A stretch of 64,000 nucleotides of DNA, from positions 91,094 through 155,093 of the forward strand of contig JBFICW010000001.1 of assembly GCA_041581635.1 (NCBI GenBank), in the 5' to 3' direction. This stretch comes from Porticoccus sp041581635 (lineage in GTDB: Bacteria; Pseudomonadota; Gammaproteobacteria; Pseudomonadales; Porticoccaceae). Each line of letters starts with the position of its first letter. Position 1 is the first letter of the stretch. The translations under genes were made by a program, and so were the position numbers. The notes under the pieces are model-generated. The model did no database searches, had not been told where the DNA came from, and worked only from the letters and a program-made list of their open reading frames with translations. Below, one piece after another: positions 25,800 through 33,866 of this stretch.

Positions 25800-26642
25800 A
25801 TGGCTGGTGAGTTGTATGTTGTGGCCACGCCTATAGGCAATCTGGGTGATATGGTACCTCGTGCCGTGGATGTTCTCCATGCAGTTGATCTCATTGCCGC
25901 TGAAGATACACGTCACAGTGGCCGTTTGCTACAGCATTTAGGTATAGAGACACCGATGATGGCTTACCATGATCACGGTGACGATAGGCAAATGCAGCGA
26001 ATCATTGATGCGCTTCAGGCTGGACAGAAAATAGCACTGATCTCTGATGCGGGGACGCCTCTGATATCTGATCCGGGTTATAAATTGGTCAGGGAGGTAA
26101 GGCTGTCGGGTCTTAAGGTTATTCCCATCCCTGGTCCCTGTGCCTTTATCGCTGCACTTAGTGCCTCGGGCCTGCCCAGTGACCGCTTTTCCTTTGAGGG
26201 TTTTCCCCCGCATAAATCGTCTGCTCGTATCAAAAAATTTGAGCGTTTGGCCAAGGCGCCTCATACGCTTGTTTTTTATGAATCCCCCCACCGGATTGTC
26301 GAGGCTCTAGCGGACATGGTCGGGGTTTTTGGCCCGGAGCGAGAAGTGGTTATGGCTCGTGAACTGACAAAAACCTATGAGACATTTCTGTCGGGTTCTT
26401 TAGCTGATGTCCATCGGATGGTACGGGATGACGCTAATCAGCAAAAGGGAGAGATTGTGCTGATATTACATGGCGCAGATGAGGATGCCATTAACCCCGA
26501 TAATGATGAGCAGGATCGGGTGTTGAGGCTGCTGCTAGATGAGTTGCCGTTGAAGCAGGCGGTAGCATTGGCGGCTAAGGTTGTCGGTGGGCAAAAAAAT
26601 TCACTTTATCAGCGAGCGCTCGTCCTAAAAGGAGCCTCCTAG
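25800..26642 (+). CDS. rsmI: 16S rRNA (cytidine-1402 2'-O)-methyltransferase RsmI
   Basis: A 280-residue SAM-dependent methyltransferase of the tetrapyrrole-methylase fold that modifies C1402 in the ribosomal decoding centre. The start is the ATG at 25800, giving MAGELYVVATPIGNLGDM as expected; a GTG four codons upstream is less likely. Other blocks are AEDTRHSGRLL, SDAGTPLISDPGYKLV and FYESPHRI. It is divergent from lpoA, with the two 5' ends nearly touching, the conserved arrangement. Confidence 0.96.
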   Translation: MAGELYVVATPIGNLGDMVPRAVDVLHAVDLIAAEDTRHSGRLLQHLGIETPMMAYHDHGDDRQMQRIIDALQAGQKIALISDAGTPLISDPGYKLVREVRLSGLKVIPIPGPCAFIAALSASGLPSDRFSFEGFPPHKSSARIKKFERLAKAPHTLVFYESPHRIVEALADMVGVFGPEREVVMARELTKTYETFLSGSLADVHRMVRDDANQQKGEIVLILHGADEDAINPDNDEQDRVLRLLLDELPLKQAVALAAKVVGGQKNSLYQRALVLKGAS

Positions 26643-26686
26643 CGGACGGACTATTTGTCCATAGGTTCAACGGGGTTTTGTTGTAT

Positions 26687-27421
26687 TTAGGCCGTGCTGG
26701 CCAAAACGATAGAATCCGGGTTGATGTGGTGCAATAGCTGAGGCCCTTCTTTTTGACACTTTCGTTTGTCCCTCTTTTCATTTTGAGCTTCACACCACTG
26801 AGCTATACGGATGAGATCTAATTTATCTGTTTGGTAATGAGAGCCCTTCATCTCACAAACCCCCAACCCTTTAGCTGCGGCTCGAATATAGTTGCAGGAA
26901 TCCCTTAATGAACCGATCACGGGTAATGTCATCTCTTTGGATAATATGGTTGTTTGTTTTTTGTATGGGAGGTTTTTGTTGATGCGGTTAAAAACCAGCC
27001 CAATATTTTTTTGGGATGGTAGTGAGCGCTGTAATTGTTGGGCGGTATTAACGATAGCATGCAGGTCAAACTCATTGGTCAGTACTGGAATTAGAATGGC
27101 GCTGGCTTCTCTCAATAGCGGGCTGAGGTTAGTCAAGTCTGGTCGTGCCGGTGTGTCCAGTATTAAGACCTGAGTGTTGCGGGGGGGCTGAATGGCCCAG
27201 CTTCGAGTCACATTGTGTGGGCTGTTATGGGCATCCACAAGTTGTATATGGTTTGCCAGTTCTGGGCGCTTGTGGGCCCAGAAAATGCTGGATCCTTGCG
27301 CGTCCAGATCCATTAGGGTGGTAATAGCGCCTTGTGTGCTGAAGTAGCTGGCTAGATTGGTAGATAGTGTTGTTTTTCCACACCCCCCTTTGGGGTTCAT
27401 TACGACGATTCTCAGCATCAC
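26687..27421 (-). CDS. Orphan ParA/MinD-type P-loop ATPase
   Basis: A 244-residue ATPase with the deviant Walker A NPKGGCGKTTLSTNLA (Lys11 and Lys16), Walker A' in LMDLDAQGSS and Walker B in LILDTPARPD. Such proteins position plasmids, chromosomes, chemotaxis arrays or other cargo by forming gradients on DNA or membrane. No ParB-like or other cargo gene adjoins it: rsmI is convergent and rnpB divergent. There is no obvious C-terminal membrane helix, so DNA-associated ParA is likelier than MinD. The C-terminal 30 residues are basic (NEKRDKRKCQKEG). The cargo is unknown. Confidence 0.88.
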   Translation of the reverse strand: MMLRIVVMNPKGGCGKTTLSTNLASYFSTQGAITTLMDLDAQGSSIFWAHKRPELANHIQLVDAHNSPHNVTRSWAIQPPRNTQVLILDTPARPDLTNLSPLLREASAILIPVLTNEFDLHAIVNTAQQLQRSLPSQKNIGLVFNRINKNLPYKKQTTILSKEMTLPVIGSLRDSCNYIRAAAKGLGVCEMKGSHYQTDKLDLIRIAQWCEAQNEKRDKRKCQKEGPQLLHHINPDSIVLASTA

Positions 27422-27580
27422 GATATCCGATGGTATTTACCTACTTTGCAGCCTATCGAAGAAATAAAACCTTAAATATCGACTCGATCATAAATTTCGA
27501 AAGTGATTAAGCCGTTTGAACTTGCGCTAAAGGCTGAAACAGCCTGTTTCCTGGGGTTTGATTCGTGATATTCTTGCCGC

Positions 27581-27962
<382 letters not shown>

Positions 27963-28033
27963 CAAACTTTATCAATCAAGGCGTAAATGGATTAAAGCCT
28001 TTTGGTAATGGCGCTCTGACTTGAAAGAGTTGC

Positions 28034-28215
28034 CTAATAACTACCGAGGAAGAGACTTCCTTCGGCCAGTAGTTCAGCCGTTTCGTGTTCCAAACTCAAC
28101 TTACGTGCCGCTTTGATGTCGGCAAATAAACACACGTTCGTTTGGTAACACTAGAGGTTCCCCGGGTACAGCAGGGATTGTGATGGTCTGCTGTCCGGGA
28201 CTCAGCGAGATTTCA
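28034..28215 (-). pseudogene. Possible frameshifted C-terminal relic of an unidentified gene
   Basis: On the minus strand one frame reads LEISLSPGQQTITIPAVPG then EPLVLPNERV before hitting a stop; shifting one base gives FADIKAARKLSLEHETAEL and a further EGSLFLGSY to a stop at 28034-28036. Together they look like the tail of a real protein broken by one frameshift. I do not recognise the family and there is no start codon context. Chance open frames remain possible. Confidence 0.3.
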
Positions 28216-28496
28216 AGCTTGCCATGGCCTCGCGACCAGTTATCGTTACCCATACCGGTATTAAAGGGGCGTGCAATCAGTCGAGAAACCTGACCGACCA
28301 ACAAATGCTAACAATTTCGAAAGCTGGCGGCTTGATCGGTATCGGTTTTTATCCTGTCGCAATATGTGGTCAAAGCCCCGAGGATATAGCGCGGGCTGCA
28401 AGCTATGCTAAAGACTTGGTTGGCATTGAGCATATTGCACTAGGCTCGGATTTCGATGGGGTGGTACCCCAGTTCTTGCTTGCCAACCTTGAATAG
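28200..28496 (+). pseudogene. Truncated membrane dipeptidase (peptidase M19) fragment
   Basis: About 95 codons resembling the C-terminal half of M19 (renal-type) dipeptidases, zinc enzymes that cleave dipeptides. Recognisable blocks are RPVIVTHTGIKGACNQSRNL, then GGLIGIGFYP and GIEHIALGSDFDG. The upstream metal-binding part, including the HxD and DLSH regions, is missing, and a stop at 28152-28154 bounds the frame. It ends right after SDFDG, where intact enzymes continue for some 60-80 residues. It is therefore a decayed remnant. An ATG at 28224 exists but no convincing ribosome site. Confidence 0.7.
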
Positions 28497-28839
28497 TTAT
28501 CATCGCAAGCGGCCGTCAGAGTATGCTCGATTATCTGTCGGTATCGAGCACAGTGTTTTTGTTAGTTCAAAGTCCCGCCCTTTCTTTTTGGTATGGCATG
28601 TGGTTAAAAAACGATCAGCTTGGCTGGTAAATTTGTTTTTTTATATCAAAAATGTCTTTCAGTTAATGTAATACTTTAACTGATATTTGTAGCAATATGT
28701 TTTTCCTCGCGATCTATTTTTTACTGCGTTGTCTTTTTGTTCTTCGCTCGCAAGTTATTGAGTTTTAGGAACATTTTTCCTGATTGCACGCCCCTTTTTT
28801 GCCTTGACTTTGGCTTTTCTGAGCATATAGTGACAAAAG
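28497..28839. other. AT-rich gene-free stretch before mraZ
   Basis: About 340 bp with no supported gene. It holds the inverted repeat at 28659-28683 and T-rich runs. Part of it probably contains the promoter of the dcw cluster, but I could not choose one -35/-10 pair. Confidence 0.5.
28659..28683. repeat. Inverted repeat in the spacer before mraZ
   Basis: TCAGTTAA and TTAACTGA form a perfect 8 bp inverted repeat with a nine-base spacer. There is no strong U-run, so it may be an operator-like site or a weak terminator. Confidence 0.45.
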
Positions 28840-28864
28840 TGGGGAAAAGTGGGGCAAAGTGGTT
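28840..28864 (+). promoter_or_regulatory. MraZ-binding direct repeats upstream of mraZ
   Basis: TGGGG at 28840-28844 and 28850-28854, then a partial third copy TGG at 28860-28862, repeat every ten bases. E. coli MraZ binds TGGGN boxes spaced by five bases and represses its own operon, so this is a likely autoregulatory operator 34 bp before the mraZ start. Confidence 0.75.
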
Positions 28865-28897
28865 TTTGCTCTCAATATAATCAATTGGGCGATAGCA

Positions 28898-29353
28898 TTG
28901 TTTAGGGGAAATAACGAAATCAACATGGATGCCAAGGGGCGAATGGCTATTCCCTCTCGGTACCGCGATGCCCTGGATCCCTCTCGTGGTGGCTGTCTGG
29001 TCGCTACGATTGATATACAAGATAAATGCCTGTTGATCTACCCCTTGCATGAATGGGAAAAGGTTGAAGCTCAGATTGCCGAGTTACCTTCATTCAACCC
29101 TACCACTCGAAAACTGCAGAGGATTCTCATTGGTCATGCCCGCGAAATGGAGCTGGACAGCAATGGGCGTGTTTTGATTCCAACAGAGTTGCGGCAGTAC
29201 GCGCAGCTGGAGAAAAAAGTGATGCTGGTTGGACAGCGACACCGTTTTGAGTTGTGGAGTGAAGAAAACTGGAACGCGGGAAGAGACGAGTGGCTGGCAG
29301 TGACCAGCGGTGATCTTGATATCCCGGAAGAGATGCAGTCCCTATCACTTTAA
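28898..29353 (+). CDS. mraZ: Transcriptional regulator MraZ
   Basis: A 151-residue protein with two AbrB-like (SpoVT/MraZ) domains that forms a ring and represses the dcw cluster. The start is taken as TTG at 28898, giving the canonical (M)FRGNNEINMDAKGRMAIP; the open frame runs further upstream through the operator repeats, which a coding start there would contradict. The second domain shows ELDSNGRVLIPTELR. The length matches E. coli MraZ (152). It lies 17 bp before rsmH. Confidence 0.93.
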   Translation: MFRGNNEINMDAKGRMAIPSRYRDALDPSRGGCLVATIDIQDKCLLIYPLHEWEKVEAQIAELPSFNPTTRKLQRILIGHAREMELDSNGRVLIPTELRQYAQLEKKVMLVGQRHRFELWSEENWNAGRDEWLAVTSGDLDIPEEMQSLSL

Positions 29354-29370
29354 TACTTGGGTAAGAGTAT

Positions 29371-30306
29371 ATGTCTGTACAGGGCGAGCACGAGACCGTT
29401 TTACTCAATGAGGCAGTAGCCGCACTTGTCACTGATCCTGGCGGACTTTATGTGGATGGCACCTTTGGTCGAGGTGGTCATGCATCCCTGATTTTAGCCA
29501 GCTTAAATAAAGCCGGCTCATTAATCGCGATAGATAAAGATCCTGATGCTTGTTCGGTGGCGAAACAAAAGTTTGCAGGGGATACACGGTTTGAGATTGT
29601 TCAGGCATCTTTTGCTGAACTCGCTGACCTGGTGGCGGCGCGAGATATGGCTGGGTCTGTAAGTGGTGTATTGCTTGATCTGGGTGTTTCATCTCCGCAA
29701 CTGGATAACCCCGAGCGAGGTTTTAGTTTCTTGCGAGATGGCCCGCTTGATATGCGAATGGATCCTGATTCTGGTGTCAGTGCCGCCGACTGGTTGGCCT
29801 CAGCTGAAGAGAGGGAGATCAGCCGGGTGTTGAGGGATTATGGTGAGGAGCGTTACGCGCGGCGAATTGCAAGGGCAATTGTTGAGGCTCGAGAAGAAAC
29901 TCCTATCACCCGCACAGAGCAGCTGGCCTCTATTGTCAAAGAGGCCAATCCGGCGTGGGAAAAAGGCAAGCACCCGGCAACAAGAGCATTTCAGGGCATC
30001 CGAATTTATATCAATAAGGAGCTGGACGATCTTGAAAAAGCATTGGCTGGTGTTGTCGATATATTGGCAAAGGGGGGGCGCTTGGTGGTGATTAGTTTTC
30101 ATTCCCTCGAAGACCGTATTGTTAAGCGATTTATTCGGGAGCAAGAGCGAGGAAAGCCTCTGCCTAAAGGCTTTCCGATTATGGAAAAAGATATTGTTCG
30201 TCGGATGCGCTCTGTGGGTAAGGCGGTTAAGCCGGGAGGTGACGAGGTTTCGGTAAATGTGCGTGCCAGGAGTGCCGTGATGAGAGTCGCTGAGAAGGTG
30301 GCTTAG
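29371..30306 (+). CDS. rsmH: 16S rRNA (cytosine-1402 N4)-methyltransferase RsmH
   Basis: A 311-residue methyltransferase (MraW) that adds the N4 methyl to C1402, the same nucleotide modified by RsmI encoded at 25800. SAM motif: GLYVDGTFGRGGHASLIL with AIDKDPDA; other blocks are LLDLGVSSPQLD, GFSFLRDGPLDMRMD and VVISFHSLEDRIVKRF. It starts MSVQGEHETVLLNEAV. It is the second dcw gene, 2 bp before ftsL. Confidence 0.97.
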   Translation: MSVQGEHETVLLNEAVAALVTDPGGLYVDGTFGRGGHASLILASLNKAGSLIAIDKDPDACSVAKQKFAGDTRFEIVQASFAELADLVAARDMAGSVSGVLLDLGVSSPQLDNPERGFSFLRDGPLDMRMDPDSGVSAADWLASAEEREISRVLRDYGEERYARRIARAIVEAREETPITRTEQLASIVKEANPAWEKGKHPATRAFQGIRIYINKELDDLEKALAGVVDILAKGGRLVVISFHSLEDRIVKRFIREQERGKPLPKGFPIMEKDIVRRMRSVGKAVKPGGDEVSVNVRARSAVMRVAEKVA

Positions 30307-30308
30307 TC

Positions 30309-30599
30309 ATGGGATCTAGGGAGCGGCCAGCAACGAGAGTTGGCTGGGTGTTACCGGTGGTGTGGCTGGCGGTCATTATATCCGCAGTGTCAGTAGTTTA
30401 TGTTAGCCATCTGTGTCGGCAGCTTTATAACGAGCTGTCGAGTCTGGAGCAGGAGGCTAATGCGTTGCAGGTGGAGTGGGGAAGGTACTTGTTAGAACAG
30501 AGTTCTTGGGCATCGTTGAGTCGTATTGAGCAGTTGGCTGAGAGTCGTCTGGATATGCGAGTGCCTGGGGCTGAAGAAATTGTTGTAGTTCGACCATGA
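30309..30599 (+). CDS. ftsL: Cell division protein FtsL
   Basis: A 96-residue bitopic division protein. A single transmembrane helix (about residues 13-32, VLPVVWLAVIISAVSVVYVS) is followed by a periplasmic coiled coil (LYNELSSLEQEANALQVEW) that pairs with FtsB and recruits FtsW-FtsI. The sequence is poorly conserved, as usual; position between rsmH and ftsI supports the call. It ends RLDMRVPGAEEIVVVRP, common in FtsL tails. Confidence 0.94.
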   Translation: MGSRERPATRVGWVLPVVWLAVIISAVSVVYVSHLCRQLYNELSSLEQEANALQVEWGRYLLEQSSWASLSRIEQLAESRLDMRVPGAEEIVVVRP

Positions 30600-30618
30600 A
30601 GGTCTGGATGAGAGTTAG

Positions 30619-32358
30619 GTGAGAGAGAAGCAGAGCAAATTAACAATTTCTCGTTGGCGCTATCTGTTGCTGGTTGCGGTGCTGTTTCTGTTGCCTGTTG
30701 CGGCTCTCTGGCATATTGCTGGGCTTCAGGTTTTGGTTGATGTCGATAAGGGGTTTCAGTTTTTGCAGGGACAGGGCCAAGCTCGGACTGTGCGGACTGA
30801 ACCAATACCGGCCTATCGAGGAGTGATTACTGATAGTCGTGGCGAGCCGTTGGCCGTCAGTACGCCAGTGGTCACTTTGTGGGCTAATCCCCAGGTGATT
30901 GATGGTGCTTCTGAGGGGCTTTCTGAGTTGGCAAAAAGCCTGTCAATGAGTCTGGATGAATTGCAGCAGCGCTTGTCGCGCTACGCAGGTAAAGAGTTTA
31001 TGTATCTGGCGCGCCAAGTGACTCCCGAGAAGGCTCAGGAGGTACTGGCTCTGGAAATACCCGGTGTCTATGGTCAGGGCGAATACAAGCGTTTTTATCC
31101 CGCTGGTGAGGTTACATCTCAGCTGGTTGGGTTTACGAATATTGATGATCGTGGTCAAGAGGGTATGGAGTTGGCATTTGACGAGCTCCTAACCGGAGTG
31201 CCCGGTGCCAAGAAAGTTTTGAAAGATTTGAAAGGGCGGGTGATCAAAGATCTGGCGTTGGTTCGAAGTGAAAAGTCTGGCGAGAATCTAGCGCTCAGTA
31301 TTGACTTGAGGTTGCAGTATACCGCCTACCGAGAGCTGAAAGCTGCGGTGGCTAAGCATCAGGCAGCCTCCGGTTCTGTCGTCATGCTCGATGTCCGGAC
31401 AGGTGAGATTTTGGCGATGGCCAATCAGCCGTCATTCAACCCTAACGATAGGAGCCAGCTAAGCTCTGATGCGCTGCGTAATCGAGCTGTGACAGACATT
31501 GTTGAACCTGGTTCAACAATGAAGCCCTTCACTGTATTGGCCGCACTGGAAAGTGGGCGGTTTGTTCCTGAAACCATGATCGATACCAATCCTGGGTACA
31601 TTCAGGTGGGAAGAAAAACCTTCCTTGACCATAGAAACTATGGACTCATCAATTTGACAACACTGCTGATGAAGTCGAGCCAGGTGGGGACCACTAAGTT
31701 GGCGCTAGAGTTAGAGCCGACCCATTTGCGAGATATGTTTTCCCGAATGGGTTTAGGGGACAGTCCGGGAACGGGGTTTCCCGGGGAAAGTCCGGGTAGC
31801 TTGCCAGAGCATAGGCGTTGGAGGCCTGTAGAGCGGGCTAATTTTGCATTTGGGTATGGATTGTCAGCTACAGCGTTACAGTTGGCTCAAGCTTATGCCG
31901 TATTGGCTCGCGACGGGGAGAGAAAGCCCGTATCTCTGCTAAAAGTGGATGGAATTCCTGAGGGCGAGCAGGTTGTGGATCCGAAACTTGCATCAAAGCT
32001 TCGCGAAATGATGACAAGTGTGACCCGCTCTGGGGGCACGGCAACACGTGCTGCCATACCTTCTTATGAGGTGGCCGGTAAGACTGGTACATCGCATAAA
32101 GTGGGTAAGTCTGGGTATGAAAAAAATCGCTATGTTGCCCTCTTTGCGGGGATGGTCCCAGCTGACAACCCTAGATTGGTCACGGTTGTGATTATTAACG
32201 ATCCCAGAGGTAAAAAATATTTTGGTGGTGAGGTCGCAGCCCCGGTCTTTGCTGCGGTCACTGCAGATGCATTGAGAATGCTCAAGATCCCCCCCAAGGT
32301 GAAAAGTGGTGAGCAGGTTGTAGTGCTAGAGCAAGGCAAGCCTGGAGGTGCCACGTGA
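30619..32358 (+). CDS. ftsI: Septal peptidoglycan transpeptidase FtsI (PBP3)
   Basis: A 579-residue class B penicillin-binding protein that crosslinks septal peptidoglycan with the glycosyltransferase FtsW. Start GTG at 30619. One transmembrane helix (about residues 14-34), a pedestal domain, then the transpeptidase domain with Ser299 in STMK (299-302) and KTGT at 488-491. The middle motif, normally S-x-N, reads SSQ at 353-355, a notable substitution. The stop overlaps the murE ATG by one base. Confidence 0.97.
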   Translation: MREKQSKLTISRWRYLLLVAVLFLLPVAALWHIAGLQVLVDVDKGFQFLQGQGQARTVRTEPIPAYRGVITDSRGEPLAVSTPVVTLWANPQVIDGASEGLSELAKSLSMSLDELQQRLSRYAGKEFMYLARQVTPEKAQEVLALEIPGVYGQGEYKRFYPAGEVTSQLVGFTNIDDRGQEGMELAFDELLTGVPGAKKVLKDLKGRVIKDLALVRSEKSGENLALSIDLRLQYTAYRELKAAVAKHQAASGSVVMLDVRTGEILAMANQPSFNPNDRSQLSSDALRNRAVTDIVEPGSTMKPFTVLAALESGRFVPETMIDTNPGYIQVGRKTFLDHRNYGLINLTTLLMKSSQVGTTKLALELEPTHLRDMFSRMGLGDSPGTGFPGESPGSLPEHRRWRPVERANFAFGYGLSATALQLAQAYAVLARDGERKPVSLLKVDGIPEGEQVVDPKLASKLREMMTSVTRSGGTATRAAIPSYEVAGKTGTSHKVGKSGYEKNRYVALFAGMVPADNPRLVTVVIINDPRGKKYFGGEVAAPVFAAVTADALRMLKIPPKVKSGEQVVVLEQGKPGGAT

Positions 32359-33866
32359 TGGCGCTATCAAAAAGGCCTGTTCGGCGTACGTTGCAACAAC
32401 TGTTGCCGGGTGTGGTTATGGGTTCTGAGTTGGCTGAGATGTCAGTGAGTGGGATGTGTCTGGACAGTCGTTCCGTAAGGCCTGGTGATTTATTTGTTGC
32501 GGTCTCGGGCGGTGAGCATGACGGGCGAAACTATATCGGTCAGGCGATCGCATCTGGAGCTGTGGCTGTTTTAGCCGATGCTCAAGGGTTGAGTGTCGAG
32601 CACGATAATGTGCTTGCGGTGAAAGATCTCAATCGGCAGTTAAGTGATATTGCCGGACGTTTTTTCGGGGATCCTTCTGATCACATAGTCCTAACTGGTG
32701 TTACGGGCACCAATGGCAAAACGACCTGTAGTCAGTTGTTGGCGCAATTGTTCAGCTTGCTGGGAGAGCCTGCCGGGATGCTGGGAACCCTTGGTTATGG
32801 TGTGGTTTCCTCTGCTAAAGCCAGCATGACAGATACTGGTATGACGACGCCGGATGCAATAACGGTTCAGTCTATTTTGTCGGACTTTGTTGCCGATGGG
32901 GTGGGGCGTGTGGTTATGGAGGTGTCTTCCCATAGCCTTGATCAGTCTCGGATCAAAGGGCTGTCATTCCATACGGCAATTTTTACCAATTTGAGCCGCG
33001 ATCATTTGGATTATCACGGTGACTTGGTCAGTTATGCGGGGGCTAAAATGCAATTGTTTGCCATGCCCGGCCTGGTCAATGCAGTGATCAATGTAGATGA
33101 TCCGGTGGGTGCCGAGATTGCTTTGCGGCTACCTCCAACCGTCAATCTTTGCGGTTATTCCTTAGTAAATGCTAACGCATCTATCTATGCCAAAGATGTT
33201 GTGGTCTCCGCTGCAGGTGTTCGCGCCATGATTCAGACCCCGTGGGGTGAAGGAGAGCTGAGCAGCTCGTTGTTGGGCAGGTTTAATCTTCAGAATTTGC
33301 TGGCGGTGATCGGTGCGGCCTGTCATCAAGGGTTGGCTTTGGTCGACGTATTAGGCGTGCTGGCTCAGTTGAAGCCGGTATCTGGACGTATGGAGTTGAT
33401 CGGCGGTAATGCCGATCGCGGCCCGCAGGTGGTCGTTGATTATGCTCATACTCCCGATGCGCTCGAGAAAGTGTTAGCGACATTGCAAGAGCATTGCTCG
33501 GGTCAGTTGTGGTGTGTGTTTGGATGTGGTGGTGACAGGGATCGCGGTAAGCGGCCCCAAATGGGTGCCATTGCCAGTCGTTATGCCGACAGAGTGATTA
33601 TTACCAACGACAACCCTCGAGGTGAGCCGGCAGAGAGCATTGCCGAAGATATTCGTGAGGGGGTCGCTGGTGAGTCAGCGGTAATTACGTGTCTAGATAG
33701 GGCGGAGGCTATTCGCCTTGCAGTTGATGGCGCAGATGAGAGAGACATTATTCTGATTGCCGGAAAGGGGCATGAGAGCTATCAGTTGCTTGGTGCAGAA
33801 CGCTTGCCATTCAGTGACCAGGCGCAAGTGAGATTGGCTTTGCGCCAGCGTGGAGGGTCGAAATGA
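32358..33866 (+). CDS. murE: UDP-MurNAc-L-Ala-D-Glu:meso-diaminopimelate ligase MurE
   Basis: A 502-residue Mur ligase that adds the third stem-peptide residue. The ATP loop is GVTGTNGKTTCSQLLAQL. DNPRGE in the C-terminal domain is the motif that selects meso-DAP over lysine, matching a Gram-negative wall. MEVSSHSLDQSRIKG and FTNLSRDHLDYHG are central-domain blocks. An in-frame GTG one codon earlier is ignored. The stop overlaps murF (ATGA). Confidence 0.98.
   Translation: MALSKRPVRRTLQQLLPGVVMGSELAEMSVSGMCLDSRSVRPGDLFVAVSGGEHDGRNYIGQAIASGAVAVLADAQGLSVEHDNVLAVKDLNRQLSDIAGRFFGDPSDHIVLTGVTGTNGKTTCSQLLAQLFSLLGEPAGMLGTLGYGVVSSAKASMTDTGMTTPDAITVQSILSDFVADGVGRVVMEVSSHSLDQSRIKGLSFHTAIFTNLSRDHLDYHGDLVSYAGAKMQLFAMPGLVNAVINVDDPVGAEIALRLPPTVNLCGYSLVNANASIYAKDVVVSAAGVRAMIQTPWGEGELSSSLLGRFNLQNLLAVIGAACHQGLALVDVLGVLAQLKPVSGRMELIGGNADRGPQVVVDYAHTPDALEKVLATLQEHCSGQLWCVFGCGGDRDRGKRPQMGAIASRYADRVIITNDNPRGEPAESIAEDIREGVAGESAVITCLDRAEAIRLAVDGADERDIILIAGKGHESYQLLGAERLPFSDQAQVRLALRQRGGSK

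Noticed and set aside
28101..28304. A 67-codon minus-strand gene starting at 28304
   Set aside because: Its first part is the complement of the M19 fragment, so the whole frame is not a gene; only the portion below 28215 is kept as a doubtful relic.
30596..30622. Tiny frame MKVWMRVR overlapping the ftsL stop and ftsI start
   Set aside because: Eight codons, different frame from both genes and no sign of conservation; most likely chance. The GTG at 30619 explains ftsI.
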